From contig NW_003127757.1 of NCBI RefSeq assembly GCF_000003605.2, positions 62,001 to 126,000 of the forward strand: a DNA stretch of 64,000 nucleotides. The letters are read 5' to 3'. Source of the DNA: Saccoglossus kowalevskii. Taxonomy: Eukaryota; Hemichordata; Enteropneusta; Harrimaniidae. Below are positions 26,679 to 41,036 of the stretch, piece after piece. A program made the position numbers and the translations under genes. The notes under the pieces were generated by a model. The model was not told the DNA's origin. It did not search any database and saw nothing but the letters and a program-made list of their open reading frames with translations. Position 1 is the first letter of the stretch. The number at the start of each line of letters is the position of its first letter.

Positions 26679-27030
26679 TATGGGTTAGTGTGGAATTATC
26701 CAATGCCATCCTGCTACTTAACTATGTCTGTTTTGTAGTGGTACTAACAGTGGTTCTTATTGACTGTATGTGTTAGTGCGGAATTATCCAATGCCATCCT
26801 GCAACATAACTATGTCCGTTTTGTAGTGGTACTAACAGTGGTTCTCATTGACTGTATGTGTTAGTGTGGAATTATCCAATGCCATCCTGCTACTTAACTG
26901 TGTCTGTTTTGTAGTGGTACTAACAGTGGTTCTTATTGACTGTATGGGTTAGTGTGGAATTATCCAATGCAATCCTGCAACATAACTATGTCCGTTTTGT
27001 AGTGGTACTAACAGTGGTTCTCATTGACTG
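26679..27030 (+). repeat. Two 176-bp dimers (TGCTACTTA / TCCGTTTTG), copy at 49623-49974
   Basis: Units with TGCTACTTA ending TTATTGACTG alternate with A40 units carrying TGTCCGTTTTG. The same four units, with the private ATGCAATCC change in the last one, are at 49623-49974 (offset 22,944 bp). A further four-unit copy without that change is at 48304-48654, and related units lie near 31950-32220. Confidence 0.9.
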
Positions 27031-27557
27031 TATGGGTTAGTGTGGAATTATCCAATGCCATCCTGCAACTTAACTATGTCTGTTTTGTAGTGGTACTAAC
27101 AGTGGTTCTCAATGACCGTATGGGTTAGTGTGGAATTATCCAATGCCATCCTGCAACATAACTATGTCTGTTTTGTAGTGGTACTAACAGTGGTTCTCAT
27201 TGACTGTATGGGTTAGTGTGGAATTATCCAATGTCATCCTGCAACTTAACTATGTCTGTTTGTAGTGGTACTAACAGTGGTTCTTAATGACCGTATGGGT
27301 TAGTGTGGAATTATCCAATGCCATCCTGCAACTTAACTATGTCTGTTTTGTAGTGGTACTAACAGTGGTTCTCATTGACTGTATGGGTTAGTGTGGAATT
27401 ATCCAATGCCATCATGCAACATAACTATGTCTGTTTTGTAGTGGTACTAACAGTGGTTCTCATTGACTGTATGGGTTAGTGTGAAATTATCCAATGCCAT
27501 CCTGCAACTTAACTATGTCTGTTTTGTAGTGGTACTAACAGTGGTTCTCATTGACCG

Positions 27558-27647
27558 TATGGGGGAGTGGGGAAGTATTCAAAACCGTCATGCAACATAA
27601 ATTTTTTTTTTTTTTGTAGGGGTACTACCAGGGTTTTTCTTTGACCG
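27558..27647 (+). repeat. Highly diverged 90-bp unit with a run of 14 T
   Basis: The start reads TATGGGGGAGTGGGGAAG, followed by TATTCAAAACCGTCATGC, then 14 T at 27602-27615 and GTAGGGGTACTACCAGGG. Units on both sides are normal. This is the most divergent unit I found. The changes favour G and T runs, which fits a low-quality read segment; an old decayed unit is the alternative. Confidence 0.9.
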
Positions 27648-28184
27648 TATGGGTTAGTGTGGAATTATCCAATGCCATCCTGCAACATAACTATGTCTGT
27701 TTTGTAGTGGTACTAACAGTGGTTCTCATTGACCGTATGGGTTAGTGTGGAATTATCCAATGCCATCATGCAACATAACTATGTCTGTTTTGTAGTGGTA
27801 CTAACAGTGGTTCTCATTGACCGTATGGGTTAGTGTGGAATTATCCAATGCCATCCTGCAACATAACTATGTCTGTTTTGTAGTGGTACTAACAGTGGTT
27901 CTTAATGACCGTATGGGTTAGTGTGGAATTATCAAATGCCATCCTGCAACTTAACTATGTCTGTTTTGTAGTGGTACTAACAGTGGTTCTCATTGACCGT
28001 ATGGGTTAGTGTGGAATTATCCAATGCCATCCTGCAACATAACTATGTCTGTTTTGTAGTGGTACTAACAGTGGTTCTCATTGAATGTATGGGTTAGTGT
28101 GGAATTATCCAATGCCATCCTGCAACATAACTATGTCTGTTTTGTAGTGGTACTAACAGTGGTTCTCATTGACTGTATGGGTTA

Positions 28185-28448
28185 GTGTGGAATTATCAAA
28201 TGCCATCCTGCAACTTAACTATGTCTGTTTTGTAGTGGTATTAACAGTGGTTCTCATTGACCGTATGGGTTAGTGTGGAATTATCCAATGCCATCCTGCA
28301 ACATAACTATGTCTGTTTTGTAGTGGTACTAACAGTGGTTCTCATTGACTGTATGGGTTAGTGTGGAATTATCCAATGCCATCCTGCAACATAACTATGT
28401 CTGTTTTGTAGTGGTACTAACAGTGGTTCACCTTGACTGTATGGGTTA
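28185..28448 (+). repeat. Three-unit block, related copy near 30025-30290
   Basis: A unit with TATCAAATGCC and TATTAAC is followed by two A40 units, the second ending with CCTTGACTG. The copy near 30025-30290 has the same order, with TCTCCTTGACTG at the end where this one has TTCACCTTGACTG. Block edges are approximate. Confidence 0.75.
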
Positions 28449-31255
28449 GTGTGGAATTATCCAATGCCATCCTGCAACATAACTATGTCTGTTTTGTAGT
28501 GGTACTAACAGTGGTTCTCATTGACTGTATGGGTTAGTGTAGAATTATCCAATGCCATCCTGCAACATAACTATGTCTGTTTTGTAGTGGTACTAACAGT
28601 GGTTCTCATTGACTGTATGGGTTAGTGTGGAATTATCCAATGCCATCCTGCAACTTAACTATGTCTGTTTTGTAGTGGTACTAACAGTGGTTCTCATTGA
28701 CTGTATGGTTAGTGTGGAATTATCCAATGCCATCCTGCAACATAACTATGTCTGTTTTGTAGTGGTACTAACAGTGGTTCTCATTGACTGTATGGGTTAG
28801 TGTGGAATTATCCAATGCCATCCTGCAACTTAACTATGTCTGTTTTGTAGTGGTACTAACAGTGGTTCTCATTGACCGTATGGGTTAGTGTGGAATTATC
28901 CAATGCCATCCTGCAACTTAACTATGTCTGTTTTGTAGTGGTACTAACAGTGGTTCTCATTGACCATATGGGTTAGTGTGGAATTATCCAATGCCATCCT
29001 GCAACATAACTATGTCTGTTTTGTAGTGGTACTAACAGTGGTTCTCATTGACTGTATGAGTTAGTGTGGAATTATCCAATGCCATCCTGCAACATAACTA
29101 TGTCTGTTTTGTAGTGGTACTAACAGTGGTTCTCATTGACCGTATGGGTTAGTGTGGAATTATCCAATGCCATCCTGCAACATAACTATGTCTGTTTTGT
29201 AGTGGTACTAACAGTGGTTCTCACTGACCGTATGGGTTAGTGTGGAATTATCCAATGCCATCCTGCAACATAACTATGTCTGTTTTGTAGTGGTACTAAC
29301 AGTGGTTCTCATTGACCGTACAGGTTAATTTGGAATTATCCAATGCCATCCTGCAACTTAACTATGTCTGTTTTGTAGTGGTACTAACAGTGGTTCTCAT
29401 TGACCGTATGGGTTAGTGTGGAATTATCCAATGCCATCCTGCAACTTAACTATGTCTGTTTAGTAGTGGTACTAACAGTGGTTCTCATTGACCGTACAGG
29501 TTAGTGTGGAATTATCCAATGCCATCCTGCAACTTAACTATGTCTGTTTTGTAGTGGTACTTACAGTGGTTCTCATTGACCGTATGGGTTAGTGTGGAAT
29601 TATCCAATGCCATTCTGCAACATAACTATGTCTGTTTTGTAGTGGTACTAACATAGGTTCTCATTGACCGTACAGGTTAGTGTGGAATTATCCAATGCCA
29701 TCCTGCAACATAACTATGTCAGTTTTGTAGTGGTACTAACAGTGGTTCTCATTGACCGTATGGGTTAGTGTGGAATTATCCAATGCCATCCTGCAACTTA
29801 ACTATGTCTGTTTTGTAGTGGTACTAACAGTGGTTCTCATTGACCGTACAGGTTAGTGTGGAATTATCCAATGCCATGCTGCAACTTAACTATGTCTGTT
29901 TTGTAGTGGTACTAACAGTGGTTTTCATTGACCGTATAGGTTAGTGTGGAATTATCCCATGCCATCCTGCAACATAACTATGTCTGTTTTGTAGTGGTAC
30001 TAACAGTGGTTCTCATTGACTGTATGGGTTAGTGTGGAATTATCAAATGCCATCCTGCAACTTAACTATGTCTGTTTTGTAGTGGTATTAACAGTGGTTC
30101 TCATTGACCGTATGGGTTAGTGTGGAATTATCCAATGCCATCCTGCAACATAACTATGTCTGTTTTGTAGTGGTACTAACAGTGGTTCTCATTGACTATA
30201 TGGGTTAGTGTGGAATTATCCAATGCCATCCTGCAACATAACTATGTCTGTTTTGTAGTGGTACTAACAGTGGTTCTCCTTGACTGTATGGGTTAGTGTG
30301 GAATTATCCAATGCCATCCTGCAACTTAACTATGTCTGTTTTGTAGTGGTACTAACAGTGGTTCTCATTGACCGTATGGGTTAGTGTGGAAATTATCCAA
30401 TGCCATCCTGCAACTTAACTATGTCTGTTTTGTAGTGGTACTAACAGTGGTTCTCATTGACCGTAAGGGTTAGTGTGGAATTATCCAATGCCATCCTGCA
30501 ACTTAACTATGTCTGTTTTGTAGTGGTACTAACAGTGGTTCTCATTGACCGTACAGGTTAGTGTGGAATTATCCAATGCCATCCTGCAACTTAACTATGT
30601 CTGTTTTGTAGTGGTACTAACAGTGGTTCTCATTGACCGTATGGGTTAGTGTGGAATTATCCAATGCCATCCTGCAACATAACTATGTCTGTTTTGTAGT
30701 GGTACTAACAGTGGTTCTCATTTACCATATGGGTTAGTGTGGAATTATCCAATGCCATCCTGCAACTTAACTATGTCTGTTTTGTAGTGGTACTAACGGT
30801 GGTTCTCATTGACCGTACAGGTTAGTGTGGAATTATCCAATGCCATCCTGCAACTTAACTATGTCTATTTTGTAGTGGTACTAACGGTGGTTCTCATTGA
30901 CCGTACAGGTTAGTGTGGAATTATCCAATGCCATCCTGCAACTTAACTATGTCTGTTTTGTAGTGGTACTAACGGTGGTTCTCATTGACTGTATGGGTTA
31001 GTGTGGAATTATCCAATGCCATCCTGCAACATAACTATGTCTGTTTTGTAGTGGTACTAACAGTGGTTCTCATTGACCGTATGGGTTAGTGTGGAATTAT
31101 CCAATGCCATCCTGCAACATAACTATGTCTGTTTTGTAGTGGTACTAACAGTGGTTCTCATTGACCGTATGGGTTAGTGTGGAATTATCCAATGCCATCC
31201 TGCAACTTAACTATGTCTGTTTTGTAGTGGTACTAACAGTGGTTCTCATTTACCA

Positions 31256-31597
31256 TATGGGTTAGTGTGGAATTATCCAATGCCATCCTGCAACATAACT
31301 ATGTCTGTTTTGTAGTGGTACTAACAGTGGTTCTCATTGACCGTATGGGTTAGTGTGGAATTATCCAATGCCATCCTGCAACTTAACTATGTCTGTTTTG
31401 TAGTGGTACTAACAGTGGTTCTCATTGACCGTATGGAATTATCCAATGCCATCCTGCAACATAACTATGTCTGTTTTGTAGTGGTACTAACAGTGGTTCT
31501 CATTGACTGTATGGGTTAGTGTGGAATTATCCAATGCCATCCTGCAACTTAACTATGTCTGTTATGTAGTGGTACTAACAGTGGTTCTCATTGTCTG
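31256..31597 (+). repeat. Four-unit block with a 78-bp unit, copy at 54993-55334
   Basis: The third unit (31432-31509) lacks ten bases between two TGG repeats, so it begins TATGGAATTATCC. The fourth has TGTTATGTAG and ends CATTGTCTG. The block recurs at 54993-55334 with the same ten-base deletion (unit 55169-55246) and the same point changes, 23,737 bp away. The deletion arose once and was then copied. Confidence 0.95.
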
Positions 31598-32741
31598 TAT
31601 GGGTTAGTGTGGAATTATCCAATGCCATCCTGCAACATAACTATGTCTGTTTTGTAGTGGTACTAACAGTGGTTCTCATTGACTGTATGGGTTAGTGTGG
31701 AATTATCCAATGCCATCCTGCAACATAACTATGTCTGTTTTGTAGTGGTACTAACAGTGGTTCTCATTGACTGTATGGGTTAGTGTGGAATTATCCAATG
31801 CCATCCTGCAACATAACTATGTCTGTTTTGTAGTGGTATTAACAGTGGTTCTCATTGACCGTATTGGTTAGTGTGGAATTATCCAATGCCATCCTGCAAC
31901 TTAACTATGTCTGTTTTGTAGTGGTACTAACAGTGGTTCTCATTGACTGTATGGGTTAGTGTGGAATTATCCAATGCCATCCTGCAACATAACTATGTCC
32001 GTTTTGTAGTGGTACTAACAGTGGTTCTCATTGACTGTATGTGTTAGTGTGGAATTATCCAATGCCATCCTGCTACTTAACTATGTCTGTTTTGTAGTGG
32101 TACTAACAGTGGTTCTTATTGACTGTATGGGTTAGTGTGGAATTATCCAATGCCATCCTGCAACATAACTATGTCCGTTTTGTAGTGGTACTAACAGTGG
32201 TTCTCATTGACTGTATGTGTTAGTGTGGAATTATCCAATGCCATCCTGCAACTTAACTACGTCTGTTTCGTAGTGGTACTAACAGAGGTTCTCATTGACC
32301 GTACAGGTTAGTGTGGAATTATCCAATGCCATTCTGCAACTTAACTATGTCTGCTTTGTAGTGGTACTAACAGTGGTTCTCATTGACCGTATGGGTTAGT
32401 GTGGAATTATCCAATGCCATCCTGTAACTTAACTATGTCTGTTTTGTAGTGGTACTAACAGTGGTTCTCATTGACCGTACAGGTTAGTGTGGAATTATCC
32501 AATGCCATCCTGCAACTTAACTATGTCTGTTTTGTAGTGGTACTAACAGTGGTTCTCATTGACTGTATGGGTTAGTGTGGAATTATCCAATGCCATCCTG
32601 CAACTTAACTATGTCTGTTTTGTAGTGGTACTAACAGTGGTTCTCATTGACTGTATGGGTTAGTGTGGAATTATCCAATGCCATCCTGCAACTTAACTAT
32701 GTCTGTTTTGTAGTGGTACTAACAGTGGTTCTCATTGACCG

Positions 32742-33181
32742 TATGGGTTAGTGTGGAATTATCCAATGCCATCCTGCAACTTAACTATGTCTGTTTTGTA
32801 GTGGTACTAACAGTGGTTCTTATTGACCATATGGGTTAGTGTGGAATTATCCAATGCCATCCTGCAACTTAACTATGTCTGTTTTGTAGTGGTACTAACA
32901 GTGGTTCTTATTGACCATATGGGTTAGTGTGGAATTATCCAATGCCATCCTGCAACTTAACTATGTCTGTTTTGTAGTGGTACTAACGGTGGTTCTCATT
33001 GACCGTATGGGTTAGTGTGGAATTATCTAATGCCATCCTGCAACTTAACTATGTCTGTTTTGTAGTGGTACTAACAGTGGTTCTCATTGACTGTATGGGT
33101 TAGTGTGGAATTATCCAATGCCATCCTGCAACATAACTATGTCTGTTTTGTAGTGGTACTAACAGTGGTTCTCATTGACTG
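32742..33181 (+). repeat. Five-unit block, copy at 61759-62198
   Basis: Two units ending TTATTGACCA are followed by an AACGG unit, a unit with TATCTAATGCC, and an A40 unit. The same series is at 61759-62198, 29,017 bp downstream. Confidence 0.9.
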
Positions 33182-34500
33182 TATGGGTTAGTGTGGAATT
33201 ATCCAATGCCATCCTGCAACTTAACTATGTCTGTTTTGTAGTGGTATTAACAGTGGTTCTCATTGACTGTATGGGTTAGTGTGGAATTATCCAATGCCAT
33301 CCTGCAACTTAACTATGTCTGTTTTGTAGTGATACTATCAGTGGTTCTCATTGACTGTATGGGTTAGTGTGGAATTATCCAATGCCATCCTGCAACTTAA
33401 CTATGTCTGTTTTGTAGTGGTACTAACGGTGGTTCTCCTTGACCGTACAGGTTAGTGTGGAATTATCCAATGCCATCCTGCAACTTAACTATGTCTGTTT
33501 TGTAGTGGTACGAACAGTGGTTCTCATTGACCGTATGGGTTAGTGTGGAATTATCCAATGCCATCCTGCAACTTAACTATGTCTGTTTTGTAGTGGTACT
33601 AACAGTGGTTCTCATTGACCGTACAGGTTAGTGTGGAATTATCCAATGCCATCCTGCAACTTAACTATGTCTGCTTTGTAGTGGTACTAACAGTGGTTCT
33701 CATTGATCGTATGGGTTAGTGTGGAATTATCCAATGCCATCCTGCAACTTAACTATGTCTGTTTTGTAGTGGTACTAACAGTGGTTCTCATTGACTGTAT
33801 GGGTTAGTGTGGAATTATCCAATGCCATCCTGCAACTTAACTATGTCTGTTTTGTAGTGGTACTAACAGTGGTTCTCATTGACCGTATGGGTTAGTGTGG
33901 AATTATCCAATGCCATCCTGCAACAAAACTATGTCTTTTTTGTAGTGGTACTAACAGTGGTTCTCATTGACCGTACAGGTTAGTGTGGAATTATCCAATG
34001 CCATCCTGCAACTTAACTATGTCTGTTTTTAGTGGTACTAACACTGGTTCTTATTGACCGTACAGGTTAGTGTGGAATTATCCAATGCCATCCTGCAACT
34101 TAACTATGTCTGTTTTTTAGTGGTACTAACAGTGGTTCTCATTGACCGTATGGGTTAGTGTGGAATTATCCAATGCCATCCTGCAACATAACTATGTCTG
34201 TTTTGTAGTGGTACTAACAGTGGTTCTCATTGACCGTACAGGTTAGTGTGGAATTATCCAATGCCATCCTGCAACTTAACTATGTCTGTTTTTTAGTGGT
34301 ACTAACAGTGGTTCTCATTGACCGTACAGGTTAGTGTGGAATTATCCAATGCCATCCTGCAACTTAACTATGTCTGTTTTGTAGTGGTACTAACAGTGGT
34401 TCTCATTGACCGTATGGGTTAGTGTGGAATTATCCAATGCCATCCTGCAACATAACTATGTCTGTTTTGTAGTGGTACTAACAGTGGTTCTCATTGACCG

Positions 34501-34676
34501 TATGGGTTAGTGTGGAATTATCCAATGCCATCCGGCAACTTAACTATGTCTGTTTTATAGTGGTACTAACAGTGGTTCTCATTGACCGTATGGGTTAGTG
34601 TGGAATTATCCAATGCCATCCTGCAACTTAACTATGTCTGTTTTGTAGTGGTACTAACAGTGGTTCTCATTGACTG
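34501..34676 (+). repeat. Two-unit block, copy at 44973-45148
   Basis: The first unit has the rare pair CATCCGGCAAC and TTTTATAGTGG; a plain T40 unit ending CTG follows. The same pair is at 44973-45148, exactly 119 units (10,472 bp) away. Confidence 0.85.
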
Positions 34677-36436
34677 TATGGGTTAGTGTGGAATTATCCA
34701 ATGCCATCATGCAACTTAACTATGTCTGTTTTGTAGTGGTACTAACAGTGGTTCTTAATGACCGTATGGGTTAGTGTGGAATTATCCAATGCCATCCTGC
34801 AACTTAACTATGTCTGTTTTGTAGTGGTACTAACAGTGGTTCTCATTGACTGTATGGGTTAGTGTGGAATTATCCAATGCCATCCTGCAACTTAACTATG
34901 TCTGTTTTGTAGTGGTACTAACAGTGGTTCTCATTGACTGTATGGGTTAGTGTGGAATTATCCCATGCCATCCTGCAACTTAACTATGTCTGTTTTGTAG
35001 TGGTACTAACAGTGGTTCTCATTGACCGTATGGGTTAGTGTGGAATTATCCAATGCCATCATGCAACATAACTATGTCTGTTTTGTAGTGGTACTAACAG
35101 TGGTTCTCATTGACCGTATGGGTTAGTGTGGAATTATCCAATGCCATCCTGCAACTTAACTATGTCTGTTTTGTAGTGGTACTAACAGTGGTTCTCATTG
35201 ACCGTATGGGTTAGTGTGGAATTATCCAATGCCATCATGCAACATAACTATGTCTGTTTTGTAGTGGTACTAACAGTGGTTCTCATTGACCGTATGGGTT
35301 AGTGTGGAATTATCCAATGCCATCCTGCAACATAACTATGTCTGTTTTGTAGTGGTACTAACAGTGGTTCTCATTGACCGTATGGGTTAGTGTGGAATTA
35401 TCCAATGCCATCCTGCAACATAACTATGTCTGTTTTGTAGTGGTACTAACAGTGGTTCTCATTGACCGTATGGGTTAGTGTGGAATTATCCAATGCCATC
35501 CTGCAACTTAACTATGTCTGTTTTGTAGTGGTACTAACAGTGGTTCTCATTGACCGTATGGGTTAGTGTGGAATTATCCAATGCCATCCTGCAACATAAC
35601 TATGTCTGTTTTGTAGTGGTACTAACAGTGGTTCTCATTGACCGTATGGGTTAGTGTGGAATTATCCAATGCCATCCTGCAACTTAACTATGTCTGTTTT
35701 GTAGAGGTACTAACAGTGGTTCTCATTGACCGTATGGGTTAGTGTGGAATTATCCAATGCCATCCTGCAACATAACTATGTCTGTTTTGTAGTGGTACTA
35801 ACAGTGGTTCTCATTGACTGTATGGGTTAGTGTGGAATTATCCAATGCCATCCTGCAACTTAACTATGTCTGTTTTGTAGTGGTACTAACAGTGGTTCTC
35901 ATTGACTGTATGGGTTAGTGTGGAATTATCCAATGCCATCCTGCAACTTAACAATGTCTGTTATGTAGTGGTACTAACAGTGGTTCTCATTGACTGTATG
36001 GGTTAGTGTGGAATTATCCAATGCCATCCTGCAACTTAACTATGTCTGTTTTGTAGTGGTACTAACAGTGGTTCTCATTGACTGTATGGGTTAGTGTGGA
36101 ATAATCCAATGCCATCCTGCAACATAACTATGTCTGTTTTGTAGTGGTACTAACAGTGGTTCTCATTGACTGTATGGGTTAGTGTGGAATTATCCAATGC
36201 TATCCTGCAAAATAACTATGTCTGTTTTGTAGTGGTACTAACAGTGGTTCTCATTGACCGTATGGGTTAGTGTGGAATTATCCAATGCCATCCTGCAACT
36301 TAACTATGTCTGTTTTGTAGTGGTACTAACAGTGGTTCTCATTGACTGTATGGGTTAGTGTGGAATTATCCAATGCCATCCTGCAACTTAACTATGTCTG
36401 TTTTGTAGTGGTACTAACAGTGGTTCTCATTGACCG

Positions 36437-37580
36437 TATGGGTTAGTGTGGAATTATCCAATGCCATCCTGCAACTTAACTATGTCTGTTTTGTAGTGGT
36501 ACTAACAGTGGTTCTCATTGACCGTATGGGTTAGTGTGGAATTATCCAATGCCATCCTGCAACTTAAGTATGTCTGTTTTGTAGTGGTACTAACAGTGGT
36601 TCTCATTGACCGTATGGGTTAGTGTGGAATTATCCAATGCCATCCTGCAACTTAACTATGTCTGTTTTGTAGTGGTACTAACAGCGGTTCTCATTGACCG
36701 TACAGGTTAGTGTGGAATTATCCAATGCCATCCTGCAACTTAACTATGTCTGTTTTGTAGTGGTACTAACAGTGGTTCTCATTGACCGTATGGGTTAGTG
36801 TGGAATTATCCAATGCCATCCTGCAACATAACTATGTCTGTTTTGTAGTGGTACTAACAGTGGTTCTCATTGACCATATGGGTTAGTGTGGAATTATCCA
36901 TTGCCATCCTGCAACTTAACTATGTCTGTTTTGTAGTGGTACTAACAGTGGTTCTCATTGACCGTACAGGTTAGTGTGGAATTATCCAATGCCATCCTGC
37001 AACTTAACTATGTCTGTTTTGTAGTGGTACTAATAGTGGTTCTCATTGACCGTATGGGTTAGTGTGGAATTATCCAATGCCATCCTGCAACTTAACTATG
37101 TCTGTTTTGTAGTGGTACTAACGGTGGTTCTCATTGACTGTATGGGTTAGTGTGGAATTATCCAATGCCATCCTGCAACATAACTATGTCTGTTTTGTAG
37201 TGGTACTAACAGTGGTTCTCATTGACCGTATGGGTTAGTGTGGAATTATCCAATGCCATCCTGCAACATAACTATGTCTGTTTTGTAGTGGTACTAACAG
37301 TGGTTCTCATTGACCGTATGGGTTAGTGTGGAATTATCCAATGCCATCCTGCAACTTAACTATGTCTGTTTTGTAGTGGTACTAACAGTGGTTCTCATTG
37401 ACCGTATGGGTTAGTGTGGAATTATCCAATGCCATCCTGCAACATAACTATGTCTGTTTTGTAGTGGTACTAACAGTGGTTCTCATTGACCGTATGGGTT
37501 AGTGTGGAATTATCCAATGCCATCCTGCAACTTAACTATGTCTGTTTTGTAGTGGTACTAACAGTGGTTCTCATTGACCG
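36437..37580 (+). repeat. Thirteen-unit segment, copy of 4047-5190
   Basis: The unit order matches 4047-5190, including AACTTAAGTA in the second unit, TACAGG in the fourth and TACAGG with TAATAGTGG in the seventh. Differences are few: for example ACAGCGG is in unit 3 here but unit 13 there, unit 6 has AACAG instead of AACGG, and unit 12 ends CCG instead of CCA. Confidence 0.9.
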
Positions 37581-40420
37581 TATGGGTTAGTGTGGAATTA
37601 TCCAATGCCATCCTGCAACATAACTATGTCTCTTTTGTAGTGGTACTAACAGTGGTTCTCATTGACTGTATGGGTTAGTGTGGAATTATCCAATGCCATC
37701 CTGCAACTTAACTATGTCTGTTTTGTAGTGGTACTAACAGTGGTTCTCATTGACTGTATGGGTTAGTGTGGAATTATCCAATGCCATCCTGCAACTTAAC
37801 TATGTCTGTTTTGTAGTGGTACTAACAGTGGTTCTCATTGACTGTATGGGTTAGTGTGGAATTATCCAATGCCATCCTGCAACTTAACTATGTCTGTTTT
37901 GTAGTGGTACTAACAGTGGTTCTCATTGACCGTATGGGTTAGTGTGGAATTATCCAATGCCATCATGCAACTTAACTATGTCTGTTTTGTAGTGGTACTA
38001 ACAGTGGTTCTCATTGACCGTATGGGTTAGTGTGGAATTATCCAATGCCATCCTGCAACTTAACTATGTCTGTTTTGTAGTGGTACTAACAGTGGTTCTC
38101 ATTGACCGTATGGATTAGTGTGGAATTATCCAATGCCATCCTGCAACATAACTATGTCTGTTTTGTAGTGGTACTAACAGTGGTTCTCATTGACTGTATG
38201 GGTTAGTGTGGAATTATCCAATGCCATCCTGCAACATAACTATGTCTGTTTTGTAGTGGTACTAACAGTGGTTCTCATTGACTGTATGGGTTAGTGTGGA
38301 ATTATCCAATGCCATCCTGCAACTTAACTATGTCTGTTTTGTAGTGGTACTAACAGTGGTTCTCATTAACTGTATGGGTTAGTGTGGAATTATCGAATGC
38401 CATCCTGCAACTTAACTATGTCTGTTTTGTAGTGGTACTAACAGTGGTTCTCATTGACCATATGGGTTAGTGTGGAATTATCCAATGCCAGCCTGCAACT
38501 TAACTATGTCTGTTTTGTAGTGGTACTAACAGTGGTTCTCATTGACCATATGGGTTAGTGTGGAATTATCCAATGCCATCCTGCAACTTAACTATGTCTG
38601 TTTTGTAGTGGTACTAACAGTGGTTCTCATTGACCGTACAGTTAGTGTGGAATTATCCAATGCCATCCTGCAACTTAACTATGTCTGTTTTGTAGTGGTA
38701 CTAACAGTGGTTCTCATTGACTGTATGGGTTAGTGTGGAATTATCCAATGCCATCCTGCAACTTAACTATGTCTGTTTTGTAGTGGTACTAACAGTGGTT
38801 CTCATTGACTGTATGGGTTAGTGTGAAATTATCCAATGCCATCCTGCAACTTAACTATGTCTGTTTTGTAGTGGTACTAACAGTGGTTCTCATTGACCGT
38901 ATGGGTTAGTGTGGAATTATCCAATGCCATCCTGCAACTTAACTATGTCTGTTTTGTAGTGGTATTAACAGTGGTTCTCATTGACTGTATGGGTTAGTGT
39001 GGAATTATCCAATGCCATCCTGCAACTTAACTATGTCTGTTTTGTAGTGGTACTAACAGTGGTTCTCATTGACTGTATGGGTTAGTGTGGAATTATCCAA
39101 TGCCATCCTGCAACATAACTATGTCTGTTTTCTAGTGGTACTAACAGTGGTTCTCATTGACTGTATGTGTTAGTGTGGAATTATCCAATGCCATCCTGCA
39201 ACTTAACTATGTCTGTTTTGTAGTGGTACTAACAGTGGTTCTCATTTACTGTATGGGTTAGTGTGGAATTATCCAATGCCATCCTGCAACTTAACTATGT
39301 CTGTTTTGTAGTGGTACTAACAGTAGTTCTCATTGACTGTATGGGTTAGTGTGGAATTATAAAATGCCATCCTGCAACTTAACTATGTCTGTTTTGTAGT
39401 GGTACTAACAGTGGTTCTCATTGACTGTATGGGTTAGTGTGGAATTATCCAATGCCATCCTGCAACTTAACTATGTCTGTTTTGTAGTGGTACTAACAGT
39501 GGTTCTCATTAACTGTATGGGTTAGTGTGGAAATTATCCAATGCCATCCTGCAACTTAATTATGTCTGTTTTGTAGTGGTACTAACAGTGGTTCTCATTG
39601 ACCGTATGGGTTAGTGTGGAATTATCCAATGCCATCCTGCAACTTAACTATGTCTGTTTTGTAGTGGTACTAACAGTGGTTCTCATTGACTGTATGGGTT
39701 AGTGTGGAATTATCCAATGCCATCCTGCAACATAACTATGTCTGTTTTGTAGTGGTACTAACAGTGGTTCTCATTGACTACATGGGTTAGTGTGGAATTA
39801 TCCAATGCCATCCTGCAACTTAACTATGTCTGTTTTGTAGTGGTACTAACAGTGGTTCTCATTGACTGTACGGGTTAGTGTGGAATTATCCAATACCATC
39901 CTGCAACTTAATTATGTCTGTTTTGTAGTGGTACTAACAGTGGTTCTCATTGACCGTATGGGTTAGTGTGGAATTATCCAATGCCATCCTGCAACTTAAC
40001 TATGTCTGTTTTGTAGTGGTACTAACAGTGGTTCCCCCTCACTGTATGGGTTAGTGTGGAATTATCCAATGCCATCATGCAACATAACTATGTCTGTTTT
40101 GTAGTGGTACTAACAGTGGTTCTCATTGACTGTATGGGTTAGTGTGGAATTATCCAATGCCATCCTGCAACTTAACTATGTCTGTTTTGTAGTGGTACTA
40201 ACAGTGGTTCTCATTGACCGTATGGGTTAGTGTGGAATTATCCAATACCATCCTGCAACTTAACTATGTCTGTTTTGTAGTGGTACTAACAGTGGTTCTC
40301 ATTGACTGTATGTGTTAGTGTGGAATTATCCAATGCCATCCTGCAACATAACTATGTCTGTTTTGTAGTGGTACTAACAGTGGTTCTCATTGACTGTATG
40401 GGTTAGTGTGGAATTATCCA

Positions 40421-41036
40421 ATGCCTGCCTGCAACTTAACTATGTCTGTTTTGTAGTGGTACTAACAGTGGTTCTCATTGACTATATGGGTTAGTGTGGA
40501 ATTATCCAATGCCATCCTGCAACTTAATTATGTCTGTTTTGTAGTGGTACTAACAGTGGTTCTCATTGACTGTATGGGTTAGTGTGGAATTATCCAATGC
40601 CTGCCTGCAACTTAACTATGTCTGTTTTGTAGTGGTACTAACAGTGGTTCTCATTGACTATATGGGTTAGTGTGGAATTATCCAATGCCATCCTGCAACA
40701 TAAATATGTCTGTTTTGTAGTGGTACTAACAGTGGTTCTCATTGACTGTATGGGTTAGTGTGGAATTATCCAATGCCTGCCTGCAACTTAACTATGTCTG
40801 TTTTGTAGTGGTACTAACAGTGGTTCTTAATGACCGTATGGGTTAGTGTGGAATTATCCAATGCCATCCTGAAACATAACTATGTCTGTTTTGTAGTGGT
40901 ACTAGCAGTGGTTCTCATTGACTGTATGGGTTAGTGTGGAATTATCCAATGCCTGCCTGCAACTTAACTATGTCTGTTTTGTAGTGGTACTAACAGTGGT
41001 TCTCATTGACTATATGGGTTAGTGTGGAATTATCCA
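40421..41036 (+). repeat. Dimer HOR (176 bp) marked by ATGCCTGCC
   Basis: ATGCCTGCC starts at 40421, 40597, 40773 and 40949, each 176 bp apart. The partner unit in between varies (CTTAATTATG, CATAAATATG, GAAACATAAC). Some CCTGCC units end GACTATATGGG and one ends TTAATGACCG, so the dimers are similar but not identical. The marker returns at 41741 and 42357 within the seven-unit repeat and is also seen at 8829. Confidence 0.93.

Noticed and set aside
27602-27615. Poly-T as the tail of an inserted retroposon on the minus strand
   Set aside because: There is no inserted body or target-site duplication; the T run sits inside a diverged unit of nearly normal length.
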